Source: Egerieenecus sp048201975 (GTDB lineage: Bacteria; Bacillota; Clostridia; Christensenellales; Aristaeellaceae). From it: 22,669 bases of DNA. Location: contig DBFBGQ010000117.1 of NCBI GenBank assembly GCA_048201975.1, positions 1 to 22,669 on the forward strand, read 5' to 3'. Made by a program: the position numbers and the translations under genes. The first letter of the stretch is position 1. Each line of letters opens with the position of its first letter. The notes beneath the pieces were generated by a model. The model made no database searches. It was not told the origin of the DNA and saw only the letters and a program-made list of their open reading frames with translations. This document shows, piece by piece, positions 13,726-20,826 of the stretch.

Positions 13726-14646
13726 GTGATGAAGGCGGCGGTCATCGGTATCGGTTCCAACTCGGTGCGCATGCTCCTGGCGGAGATCGACAACGGGCGG
13801 GGTCGCAGGCTCCTGCGGGATAGGGAGGGCACGCGGCTCTTTGCGGGGCTGGACGCCCAGGGGCGGCTGAGCCGGGAGAGCATGGAGCATGCGGCGGCCT
13901 CGGTGCGGCGCATGGCCCAATCCGCCCGGGAGCAGGGGGCGGCGGAGGTGCGCCTTTTCGCCACCAGCGCCACCCGGGACGCGGCCAACCAGGGAGAGTT
14001 CACCTCGCTGCTGCGCCGGGAAACCGGGCTGGAGCTGGAGATCTGCACCGGGGCGGAGGAAGCGTCGCTGTCCTTCCTGGGGGCCACGGCTGGCAACTAC
14101 TGCGGCGTGGTGGATATCGGCGGCGGGTCCACGGAGGTGGTGGTGGGCCAGGGCGCGCGGATCGACTGCGCGTTCAGCTGCCAGATGGGCGCGGTGCGGC
14201 TGTTTCAGCGCCTGCCCATCGCTTCCGCCGCCGATGTGCCGCAGGTGTGCGCCCTGGCCAGGGGCATCCTGGAGGAGAAGCTGGCGCTGTATCCGAGCCT
14301 GGCGCTGCCGGAGCAGTGGATCGGCGTAGGCGGCACCTTTACCACCCTGGCCGCCATGGTCAAGGGGATTCCCTGGACCGAGCGCACCTACATGCACGGT
14401 ACCCGGCTCACCCAACAGGATGTGCGCGCCTGGGCGCTGCGCCTGGCGGACATGCCCCTGGAGCAGCGGCTGCGCCTGCCGGGGCTCCAGCCCCACCGGG
14501 CGGATATCGTGGTCCACGGCATCTGCATCCTGCTCAGCGTCATGGAGCGTTTGGCGCTGGCGGAAATTCGCGTCAGCGAATACGGTAACCTGGACGGCTA
14601 CCTGAAGCGTCGCTACGGCCTGCAGGGCGAGATCCTTCAGGGATAG
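13726..14646 (+). CDS. Ppx/GppA family exopolyphosphatase
   Basis: This is an ASKHA-fold phosphatase of 306 residues, a short Ppx/GppA form without the extra HD domain of enterobacterial enzymes. Family members hydrolyse polyphosphate and/or convert pppGpp to ppGpp. GTG 13726 is ten bases after GGGGGGAGG; ATG 13729 is the next codon. Phosphate 1 motif: AVIGIGSNSVRMLLAEID near the N-terminus. RLFATSATRDAANQGEF is the typical following element. Phosphate 2 motif: GVVDIGGGSTEVVVG. QWIGVGGTFTTLAAM is the adenosine-type motif, and LPGLQPHRADIVVHGICIL matches the conserved RADI-x-x-G stretch. The gene commonly follows divIC in Clostridia, in agreement with this layout. Which substrate is used cannot be told from sequence alone. 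Confidence 0.93.
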   Translation: MMKAAVIGIGSNSVRMLLAEIDNGRGRRLLRDREGTRLFAGLDAQGRLSRESMEHAAASVRRMAQSAREQGAAEVRLFATSATRDAANQGEFTSLLRRETGLELEICTGAEEASLSFLGATAGNYCGVVDIGGGSTEVVVGQGARIDCAFSCQMGAVRLFQRLPIASAADVPQVCALARGILEEKLALYPSLALPEQWIGVGGTFTTLAAMVKGIPWTERTYMHGTRLTQQDVRAWALRLADMPLEQRLRLPGLQPHRADIVVHGICILLSVMERLALAEIRVSEYGNLDGYLKRRYGLQGEILQG

Positions 14647-14713
14647 GGCGGGGCGCAAATGCAAGGTTTACCGTTCGTTCACAATCGTTGCATAGAAAAT
14701 ACAGGATTTTTCC

Positions 14714-14743
14714 TTGCCTTTCACGGGCGTCATGCAGTATAAT
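14714..14743 (+). promoter_or_regulatory. Sigma-A promoter of the foldase lipoprotein gene
   Basis: TTGCCT (14714-14719) and a perfect TATAAT (14738-14743) are 18 bases apart, about 45 bases before the GTG start. It gives this gene expression independent of the phosphatase gene upstream. Confidence 0.7.
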
Positions 14744-14788
14744 AGGCAAAGTAACCGAATCACTTTGATCAGATTGGAGAGACGTAAG

Positions 14789-16336
14789 GTGCACAAGAAA
14801 GCTATTCTGGCGTGCATGCTGGTGGTAACCATGCTCCTGACCGGCTGCGCGCTGATCGAAAAGGATGAGGCCGTGGACCAGGCCCGGGAAGTCATTCGCG
14901 TGTCCAACAGCGCCGGCGGCGAGGACATTGTGTATACCAAGGGCCAGGTGTTGAACGAGGTCAACTACCAGCTGAACTACATGGCCTACATGTACAGCAT
15001 GATGGGCTATAGCTACGATCCCACCGACGCCTCCATCATCGCCCAGACCAAGGACGACGTGATGGACATGCTGGTGGAGGACGCCGTGGAGACACTCAAG
15101 GCCCAGGAGCTGGGGCTGGACCAGTTTACCGAGGAGGAGCTGGCGGAGATCAGCGAGGCCGTGGATAGCGACTGGGAGAGCACCAAGAGCAGCCTGCAGA
15201 GCCAGGAGTTCGCCGACACGGAGCTCACCGGCGACGAGCTGGATGCGGAGCTGGAAGCTCACATGGCGGAGCATGGCTACACCCGCGAAGCCATGGAAGA
15301 GAGCGAAAAGCATATCATGCTGCTGGACAAGCTGCGCGAAGAGACCATCAAGGATGTGGTTGTCACCGACGAGGAGCTGCAGACCGCCTTTGACGAAAAG
15401 GTCGCCTCCCAGCAGGAAACCTACGACGCCACCCCCACCTCCTTCGTCAGCGCCCTGAACAACGGCTCGACCATTTATTACGCCCCCGCCGGTGTGCGGC
15501 TGGTGAAGCAGATTCTGCTCCAGTTCACCCAGGAGGATCAGGCGCTGATTGACGAGCTGGAAACGCTGATCAGCGACAAGACCACCGCCATCAATACCCT
15601 GACCACCACCATCGACCAGGCCCTGGCCGAGCTCCAGGGCGATGAGACCGAGGAGGGCGAGACCCTCACCACCCAGGCCCTGGTGGACCAGGTGCAGGTG
15701 GAGATGGAGCAGCCCCAGGCCGTGGCGGAGGACGCCCAGGGCGAGACCTCCACGGACCGTCCCGTTTCGACCCTGGCCACCGTCAGCGACCTGACCGCCG
15801 ACTTTGATCAGGAGGTGGACGAGAGCCTCGCCGAAATGATCAAGCAGCTGGCCACCGAGCAGGCGGAGAAGGCCTTCTTCGAGGAGCAGCTGCAGGCCGC
15901 CAAGGAAAACGGCTGGGATCACCTGAACGCCACGGCGGAGGAGATCCTGGACAAGCTGGCCGCCGGCGCTGACTTTGACGCTCTCATCGACGAATACAAC
16001 GAGGATCCCGGCATGGCTGAGGGCAGCACCGCCCGGGAGAACGGCGGCTATGCGGTGTGCGAGGGCTACACCTCCTTCGACAGCGATTTCCTGGCCGCTT
16101 CCCTGGCCCTGGAAAACGTGGGCGACGTGTCCGGTCAGGTGCGCACCCAGTTCGGCATCCACATCCTGCTCTATGCCAGCGATGTGACCCAGGGTCCCGT
16201 GGCCCTGGAGACCGTGCAGGAGACGCTGGAATCCTCCCTGCTCTCCACCAAGCAGAATGACACCTACGACGCGCAGGTGGAAACCTGGATTCAGGAGGCC
16301 AAGGTGACCACCAAGCGCAATCTGCTGGACGACTGA
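14789..16336 (+). CDS. PrsA/SurA-like peptidylprolyl isomerase lipoprotein
   Basis: This is a secreted foldase-type lipoprotein of 515 residues; PrsA is usually about 290-350. GTG 14789 follows GGAGA; upstream ATG 14714 lies in the promoter. The signal peptide ends in the lipobox LLTG-C20. An N-terminal SurA-N/trigger-factor-like helical region (about 45-235) precedes a parvulin domain that appears split. Its first strand is VRLVKQILLQF (236-246), and the rest is AEEILDKLAAGADFDALIDE to GIHILLYASDV (383-465), with ENGGYAVCEG and QVRTQFGIHIL as typical family elements. About 135 acidic, Gln- and Thr-rich residues (247-381), partly coiled coil, sit between them. The protein is strongly acidic overall. 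Its role would be folding of exported proteins outside the membrane; isomerase activity is inferred. Confidence 0.88.
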   Translation: MHKKAILACMLVVTMLLTGCALIEKDEAVDQAREVIRVSNSAGGEDIVYTKGQVLNEVNYQLNYMAYMYSMMGYSYDPTDASIIAQTKDDVMDMLVEDAVETLKAQELGLDQFTEEELAEISEAVDSDWESTKSSLQSQEFADTELTGDELDAELEAHMAEHGYTREAMEESEKHIMLLDKLREETIKDVVVTDEELQTAFDEKVASQQETYDATPTSFVSALNNGSTIYYAPAGVRLVKQILLQFTQEDQALIDELETLISDKTTAINTLTTTIDQALAELQGDETEEGETLTTQALVDQVQVEMEQPQAVAEDAQGETSTDRPVSTLATVSDLTADFDQEVDESLAEMIKQLATEQAEKAFFEEQLQAAKENGWDHLNATAEEILDKLAAGADFDALIDEYNEDPGMAEGSTARENGGYAVCEGYTSFDSDFLAASLALENVGDVSGQVRTQFGIHILLYASDVTQGPVALETVQETLESSLLSTKQNDTYDAQVETWIQEAKVTTKRNLLDD

Positions 16337-16362
16337 CCCATGGGATTGCCTGCAAAAAACTG

Positions 16363-16406
16363 CCGTCGGCTGCGAAAAAAGCGCAGCCGCCGGTTTTTCT
16401 GTTTTA
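16363..16406 (+). terminator. Intrinsic terminator of the foldase gene
   Basis: CCGTCGGCTGCG (16363-16374) pairs with CGCAGCCGCCGG (16382-16393) with one mismatch, followed by TTTTTCTGTTTT. It faces a minus-strand terminator a few bases away. Confidence 0.85.
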
Positions 16407-16408
16407 TC

Positions 16409-16440
16409 AAAAATCCCGTGCCGCCATTTGCAGCACGGGA
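16409..16440 (-). terminator. Intrinsic terminator of the ftsY-led operon
   Basis: On the minus strand TCCCGTGC pairs with GCACGGGA (8 bp, 11-nt loop), directly followed by five T. It lies about 30 bases after the last gene of the minus-strand operon. Confidence 0.8.
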
Positions 16441-16470
16441 GGTCGACGCTTGCAGCGCAGGGAAAAGGCA

Positions 16471-17265
16471 TTAGGTATAGGCCGCCAGGGCGGTTTCCAG
16501 GCAGGCGCGCCAGCGGGCCGCCCGCTCGATGTCCCACAGCACGCCGTCGGCCAGGGCGGCCTGCAGGGCAAAGAGGCGCTGGAAATCCTTCTCCGTGCGG
16601 GTCTGGTCCAGGGCGGGGGCGGTAACCTCCCCGGCGGCCGCCTGAACATCCGCCAGGTGATCCAGGCAGCTGCGCAGCAGCGTCCGGGCGTCCTGGTCCC
16701 ATTCCCGGGCCAGCACATCGTCCAGGCGCGTCAGGGCCTGGACCGTCTCCTCGGGGGAACGTCCGGCATAGTACTGCTTTTGCAGCCATAGCCAGGTTTC
16801 GCCCATGAGGTTCCAGTCCTCGTGGTAGGCTCCGCCGGTGAAGATCACGCCGCCCTTGTCCAGGCCGAAGTCCTCGCCGGCATGGATGGCGAAAAAGGGC
16901 ATACGCGCGCTGCGCTGGTGGAGCTTGAGCCAATCCTCGGGCTGAAAGGCGTCTTCGCTGTCCATGGCGAAGGACGCGGTCCATAGCCCGCAGGGATGCT
17001 CCTGCACCTGCAAGCGGCAGGTATCGGGCAGCAGCTCCCCGTAGGGGTTGGGGGAGATCATTTCCGCCAGAAAGCCGCAGGCTTCCCCGCCCTCCCAGCG
17101 GGCATGACGGCTCAGCTGCTCCAGGCGGCCCGCCAGGGTTTCCGGCGGCGCGTATTCCTCCTCCTCGTGGAGCCAATCCCCGTTATCCAGCATGGCGCGG
17201 ACCATGCGCAGCATGTCCTGCTGGCTGCCCACGGCCACCACCCGGGCGCGATGCAAGCTTGCCAT
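16471..17265 (-). CDS. Hypothetical protein, 264 aa, last gene of the ftsY-led operon
   Basis: I do not recognise this protein. ATG 17265 starts ten bases after the nadR stop and is preceded by GAGGGG, so it is part of the operon. The sequence is soluble, acidic and unusually rich in Trp (about ten), with no signal peptide or membrane segment. It opens with a strand and helix (RARVVAVGSQQDMLRMVRAM), which could be a small alpha/beta start. Mid-protein stretches WTASFAMDSEDAFQPEDWLK and FFAIHAGEDFGLDKGGVIFT and the helical C-terminal third (about 165-264) show no catalytic motif I can name. Continuous reading, codon use like its neighbours, the ribosome binding site and the terminator just after it support a real gene. 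A role linked to NAD salvage or ligand sensing is only guesswork from position. Confidence 0.85.
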   Translation of the reverse strand: MASLHRARVVAVGSQQDMLRMVRAMLDNGDWLHEEEEYAPPETLAGRLEQLSRHARWEGGEACGFLAEMISPNPYGELLPDTCRLQVQEHPCGLWTASFAMDSEDAFQPEDWLKLHQRSARMPFFAIHAGEDFGLDKGGVIFTGGAYHEDWNLMGETWLWLQKQYYAGRSPEETVQALTRLDDVLAREWDQDARTLLRSCLDHLADVQAAAGEVTAPALDQTRTEKDFQRLFALQAALADGVLWDIERAARWRACLETALAAYT

Positions 17266-17275
17266 GGCGTACCCC

Positions 17276-18319
17276 TCACTTCTGCGGCAGGTTGAGCATG
17301 TTGTCCACCACGTTGATGGCGGTGGTCAGCCGCTGGTTGTAGTCTCCGCGGATGATCAGCATCTTGTCCTTGAAGCCGAACTCCTCGTACAGGCGGATCA
17401 GCCGCTGGTCCAGCATTTCCCGGCGCGCCTGGTCGCCGTTGAGGCGCTGGCCGTCGCTGACCCAGGCCACGTCCGGGGCCAGGTAGAGCAGCACATCGTA
17501 GCGGTCGGGGTTGATGTAGGCCTCCACCAGCTTGTTCCGGTGGCCCATGTACAGCTCGCTGTAATAGTCGGTGACCACCGCGTCGGTGTCGAAAAAGCAG
17601 ACCTTGTTGGCGGTGCGCAGGGCGTGGTAGTCCTGCTCCGCCTGCAAATGGGCTATGCGGCCGAAATCCTCGTCGGTGAAGATGCTCTCGTCCCCGCCCA
17701 GGTAGATCTGGGCGTAGTACCGGCCCACCTCCTCGGACCAGGAGGTGTTGAACAGCTTGGCCAGGCACTTGGTCAGGGTGGTTTTGCCGCAGCTCTCCGT
17801 GCCGGCGATGAGCACCTTCTTGGCAAAGAAGGGCCGGGCGGGGCCCAGGATGTAGTGCCAGTTGCCCAGAATGTTGTGGCGGATCTCCGTGGCGGAGATG
17901 GGGTAGCGGCTTCGGGCAGGGTCAAAGAGCACCATTTCGCTCTCCGGGAAGTAGGACTGCAGGGTGGCCTCGTAGTCCCGGTCGCCCACAAAGAAGGCGT
18001 CGATGCCCTCGGGCACCACCTCCCGCATCCGGGCGGACCAGTCCGCCCAGCCGTCGGGATACTCGGGAATGTCCGTTTCGTCCAGCACCCGGACCACAAT
18101 GTGGTCCATGTCCTGCACCTGCTGGCACAGCCACTGCTTGCGCAGCTGGTAGGTGATCACCGGCAGGCCGGCGTCCCGGCAGATCTTTTCTGTCTGCGGG
18201 CGGTTGTCGGAGATGACCACCACCAGCTTTTCGCACCGGGTGGACGCCTCGACAATCTGGTACAGGTGCCCGCGGTGAGGCGGGCAGAACCGGCCGAAAT
18301 ACACGCCTGTCTTGTACAT
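17276..18319 (-). CDS. nadR: NadR-type NMN adenylyltransferase / ribosylnicotinamide kinase
   Basis: This is a cytoplasmic bifunctional NAD-salvage enzyme of 347 residues. The kinase domain makes NMN from nicotinamide riboside; the adenylyltransferase domain makes NAD from NMN and ATP. ATG 18319 follows GGAGGG; a longer open frame upstream is not coding. The nucleotidyltransferase motif is GRFCPPHRGH (residues 9-18), and ISATEIR (141-147) is the matching ISxTxxR motif. The kinase half begins at about 165 with KKVLIAGTESCGKTTLTKCL (Walker A). It goes on with the RYYAQIYLGG and FFDTDAVVTDYYSELYMGH segments typical of the NadR kinase. The enterobacterial N-terminal HTH repressor domain is absent, as is usual in Firmicutes, so it should be an enzyme only. 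It lies 59 bases after the Nudix gene. Confidence 0.93.
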   Translation of the reverse strand: MYKTGVYFGRFCPPHRGHLYQIVEASTRCEKLVVVISDNRPQTEKICRDAGLPVITYQLRKQWLCQQVQDMDHIVVRVLDETDIPEYPDGWADWSARMREVVPEGIDAFFVGDRDYEATLQSYFPESEMVLFDPARSRYPISATEIRHNILGNWHYILGPARPFFAKKVLIAGTESCGKTTLTKCLAKLFNTSWSEEVGRYYAQIYLGGDESIFTDEDFGRIAHLQAEQDYHALRTANKVCFFDTDAVVTDYYSELYMGHRNKLVEAYINPDRYDVLLYLAPDVAWVSDGQRLNGDQARREMLDQRLIRLYEEFGFKDKMLIIRGDYNQRLTTAINVVDNMLNLPQK

Positions 18320-18340
18320 GGTCTCTTCCCTCCGTAAAAG

Positions 18341-18358
18341 CCCGGGGAATCCCCCGGG
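18341..18358 (-). promoter_or_regulatory. GC hairpin between the Nudix and nadR genes
   Basis: CCCGGGG and CCCCGGG form a 7-bp stem around a 4-nt loop, about ten bases upstream of the nadR ribosome binding site. It may be a processing or attenuation element. The following bases are CTTTTA, too weak for a full terminator. Confidence 0.4.
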
Positions 18359-18378
18359 AAGCGATCCTTTGCAGGGGC

Positions 18379-18912
18379 TCAGCGGGGCCACTCCGATTCC
18401 GGCAGCAGGATGCCCCCCTGCCGCAGGCCGAAAACAAAGCGCACATACCCTTCCTGCAGGGGAACGAAGCGCTTTTCCTGGATCATTTGCAGGATCTCCT
18501 CCACCTCCGCCCAGGCGACCTCCGCCACTTCGCTGGGCTGCGGGCGAAGCGCGGACAGGTCCACCGCCTGCCCAACCAGATAATAATCGTCGAACGTCAG
18601 CCCCTGGTTGATGGTGAAGGCGGGGCGCCTGCCCGTGAGGTCCACCTGTAAGCCCAGCTCCTCCCACGCCTCCCGCATGGCGGCCTGGGCGGTGTCCTCC
18701 CCGGCCAGCACGCCGCCGCCGGTGGTGATATCCCACAGCCCGGACCAATATTTTTTGAAGGGCTGCCGCCGCTGGATCAGTATGCGGCCGTCCGGGTGAA
18801 AGACCAGGATATGCGCCATCAGGTGATACGCGCCTTCAGGCAGGGGCTGGCCGCGCTCCGCGGTGCGGCCCAGGGGGCGGCGCTGGGCGTCGTATAGGTC
18901 CATGCGTTCCAT
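18379..18912 (-). CDS. Nudix hydrolase
   Basis: This is a Nudix pyrophosphohydrolase of 177 residues that should cleave a nucleoside diphosphate linked to another moiety. ATG 18912 follows AAAGGA. A complete Nudix box sits at residues 66-88 (GGVLAGE-x7-REAWEELGL), with the metal-binding Glu pair intact, so the enzyme should be active. The N-terminal part (MDLYDAQRRPLGRT, then GAYHLMAHILVFHPDGRILI and QRRQPFKKYWSGLWD) resembles the YfcD/IDI-like Nudix subgroup. No winged helix follows the Nudix domain, so it is not an NrtR-type NAD regulator. It starts six bases after the RNA methyltransferase stop and precedes nadR, so housecleaning of NAD-like or damaged nucleotides is plausible; the substrate is unknown. 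Confidence 0.93.
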   Translation of the reverse strand: MERMDLYDAQRRPLGRTAERGQPLPEGAYHLMAHILVFHPDGRILIQRRQPFKKYWSGLWDITTGGGVLAGEDTAQAAMREAWEELGLQVDLTGRRPAFTINQGLTFDDYYLVGQAVDLSALRPQPSEVAEVAWAEVEEILQMIQEKRFVPLQEGYVRFVFGLRQGGILLPESEWPR

Positions 18913-18918
18913 GTAGCT

Positions 18919-19656
18919 CTATTCCTTTCCTTGCGCTTGCGTAAATCCATAAATGCCAATGGCCGCGGCAATGGCCAGGTTCAGGGAGTCGATGCGATCG
19001 TTGGAGGGGATGCGCACGGGCTGGCCCATATGCGCAAACTCCGCCGGGAGGCCGCTGCCCTCGTTGCCGAACACCAGGGCGTAGCGCGGCGGAACCGGCC
19101 GCGCCAGGGCCTCCGGCAGGGAGCAGGAGCCATCCAGCATGAAAGGGTACAGGGCGTGCTGGGGATGCTCCTCCCGGTACGCCGCAAAATCCTCGTAAAC
19201 CCGCAGGCGCAGGGAGAACATGCTGCCCATGCTGGCCCGGACCACCCGGGGATCGAACAGATCCACGCAGGGCCGGATCAGCGCCACATCCTCCACGCCA
19301 AAGCCCAGGGCCGTGCGCAGGATGGTGCCCACGTTGCCGCAGTCCGACGGGTTGTGCAGCACCACGTGGGGCTTCTCCCCGTCCAGGTCGTCCTGAAACT
19401 TGGCGAACACCACCGCCGCGAAGCAGTTCTCCTTCCCGGAGATGCGGGACAGGGCCTTGTCGGCCTCCTCCACGCGAACGTGGAGCCGCTGCGCCAGCGC
19501 CATGAGCTTCTCCGCGCCCTCGGTTCCCGCGGCCTTGGTGTGCAGCAGCAGCCGCCGGGCGCAGCCGGCCCGGTGGAGCAGGCATTCCATGGCGGGGAAC
19601 ATTCCCGGGGCATAGGCATAGTCCAGCTCGGATCTGTAGGGGGACAGGGCGGGCAT
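18919..19656 (-). CDS. TrmH/SpoU family RNA methyltransferase
   Basis: This is a SPOUT-class RNA 2'-O-ribose methyltransferase of 245 residues that uses S-adenosylmethionine. ATG 19656 follows AGAGGAGAGA. The N-terminal ~90 residues are an RNA-binding-type substrate domain (LLHRAGCARRLLLHTKAAG). The SPOUT knot motifs follow. Motif 1 is NPSDCGNVGTILRTALGFGV, with Asn108 and Arg114 as expected. Motif 2 is ALVFGNEGSGLP. Motif 3 is RIPSNDRIDSLNLAIAAAIG, where NDRIDSLN replaces the usual M-x-x-x-V-x-SLN form. The knot supplies both cofactor binding and dimerisation. Target rRNA or tRNA position is unknown. It begins 36 bases downstream of the ftsY stop, inside the same operon. Confidence 0.92.
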   Translation of the reverse strand: MPALSPYRSELDYAYAPGMFPAMECLLHRAGCARRLLLHTKAAGTEGAEKLMALAQRLHVRVEEADKALSRISGKENCFAAVVFAKFQDDLDGEKPHVVLHNPSDCGNVGTILRTALGFGVEDVALIRPCVDLFDPRVVRASMGSMFSLRLRVYEDFAAYREEHPQHALYPFMLDGSCSLPEALARPVPPRYALVFGNEGSGLPAEFAHMGQPVRIPSNDRIDSLNLAIAAAIGIYGFTQAQGKE

Positions 19657-19692
19657 GGGGTCTCTCCTCTTTTCTGGGGCGCCGGGGCGGCG

Positions 19693-20613
19693 TTATTCCT
19701 GCTTGCCGAAGAGCGCCTTTGTAAAATCCTTGGCGTCGAAGGGCTGAAGGTCGTCGATGCCCTCGCCCACGCCGATGTACCATACGGGCACGTTCAGCTC
19801 CTGGCGGATGGACAGGGCGATGCCGCCCTTGGCCGTGCCGTCCAGCTTGGTGAGAATGATGCCGCCGATCTCCGCGAACTCCTTGAAGGTGCGGGCCTGG
19901 TTCAGGCCGTTCTGGCCGGTGGTGGCGTCCAGCACCAGGATGCAGCGCACGTCCGCCTCGGGGTATTCCCGGTCGATGACCTTGCGCATCTTGGCCAGCT
20001 CGTCCATGAGGTTCTTTTTGTTGTGGAGGCGGCCGGCGGTGTCCACAATCAGCAGATCCGCGTCCTGGGCCTTGGCGGCCTTCACCGCGTCGAAGACCAC
20101 GGCGGCGGGATCGGCGCCCTCGTCGTGCTTGACGATGGGCACCCGGGCGCGTTCGGCCCAGATGGTCAGCTGCTCCGCGGCGGCGGCGCGGAAGGTATCG
20201 CCTGCGCAGAGCATCACCTTGCGCCCGATGGACTGGAAGCGAAGGGCCAGCTTGCCGATGGTGGTGGTTTTCCCCACGCCGTTGACGCCCACCACCAGCA
20301 TGACCATGGGCCAGCGCAGAGGCGGACGGGGGATGTCCATCTGCGCGGTGATGATGTCCATCATGGCCTGCCGGGCCTGCCCGGCGTAGCGCAGGTTCTG
20401 TTCCTTGACCCGCTGGCGCAGTTCGTCCAGGATGACGGTGGTGGCCTTTACCCCGCAGTCCGCCAGCAGCAGCGCGTCCTCCAGCTCCTCATAAAAGTCC
20501 TCGTCGATCTTGCGGTCCTCCCGGGTGATTTCGTCCACCTTTTCGGTGAGGTTGCTCCGGGTTTTACTCAGGCCCGAAAAAAGCCGGGCAAACAATCCTT
20601 TTTTCTCTGACAT
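19693..20613 (-). CDS. ftsY: Signal recognition particle receptor FtsY
   Basis: This is the membrane-associated SRP receptor GTPase of 306 residues that pairs with Ffh to deliver ribosomes to SecYEG. ATG 20613 begins MSEKKGLFARLFSGLSKTRS, an amphipathic N-terminal targeting helix. The open frame continues upstream but runs antisense to pyk and is not coding. An N domain (about 20-95) is followed by the G domain. G1 is GVNGVGKTT (109-117). GDTFRAAAAEQL (138-149) comes next. G3 is DTAGR (191-195), G4 TKLD (255-258) and G5 YIGVGE (279-284). The C-terminus is DLQPFDAKDFTKALFG. The long acidic A domain of E. coli is absent, as normal for Firmicutes. The Shine-Dalgarno site (AAAGGA) is about 13 bases away, rather long. 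Neither smc nor ffh is adjacent; this gene leads an operon of RNA-modification and NAD genes. Confidence 0.97.
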   Translation of the reverse strand: MSEKKGLFARLFSGLSKTRSNLTEKVDEITREDRKIDEDFYEELEDALLLADCGVKATTVILDELRQRVKEQNLRYAGQARQAMMDIITAQMDIPRPPLRWPMVMLVVGVNGVGKTTTIGKLALRFQSIGRKVMLCAGDTFRAAAAEQLTIWAERARVPIVKHDEGADPAAVVFDAVKAAKAQDADLLIVDTAGRLHNKKNLMDELAKMRKVIDREYPEADVRCILVLDATTGQNGLNQARTFKEFAEIGGIILTKLDGTAKGGIALSIRQELNVPVWYIGVGEGIDDLQPFDAKDFTKALFGKQE

Positions 20614-20658
20614 GGGTTTGCAGGCATCCTTTCCCTTGGGAATATTACGACAACGTAT

Positions 20659-20687
20659 AGTGTAACACAGGGGGCGGAGGGATGCAA
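20659..20687 (-). promoter_or_regulatory. Probable promoter of the ftsY-led operon
   Basis: On the minus strand TTGCAT (20687-20682) and TACACT (20664-20659) are 17 bases apart, both four of six to consensus. The start codon is about 40 bases downstream of the predicted start site. Confidence 0.5.
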
Positions 20688-20703
20688 GGCTTTGACCTTT
20701 CCA

Positions 20704-20747
20704 GGGGGAAAATGCCCCTTTCCCCCCTTTGCAAGCGGGGGAAAATG
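20704..20747 (+). repeat. Direct repeat GGGGGAAAATG in the ftsY-pyk divergent region
   Basis: An 11-nt sequence occurs at 20704-20714 and exactly again at 20737-20747, 33 bases start to start, about three helical turns. The second copy lies inside the pyk promoter spacer. The spacing suits cooperative binding of a regulator, but no candidate is known. Confidence 0.4.
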
Positions 20748-20756
20748 GTGTATAAT
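20729..20756 (+). promoter_or_regulatory. Sigma-A promoter of pyk
   Basis: TTGCAA (20729-20734) and a perfect TATAAT (20751-20756) are 16 bases apart. The leader of about 65 bases contains a GGCGCC/GGCGCC hairpin (20789-20805) before the ribosome binding site. Confidence 0.75.
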
Positions 20757-20826
20757 AAAATATCGGATTCGCATGTACAATTTCAAAAGGCGCCCCTCCG
20801 GCGCCCCGGAAGGATGGAGATGCCCT

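Noticed and set aside
14573..17176. An 867-codon minus-strand frame antisense to the foldase lipoprotein
   Set aside because: It runs through both facing terminators and the foldase promoter, and its Leu/Gly/His-rich composition reflects the reverse complement of acidic codons.
18379..18912. Reading the Nudix protein as the NAD regulator NrtR
   Set aside because: The Nudix box is catalytically complete and there is no winged-helix domain after it.
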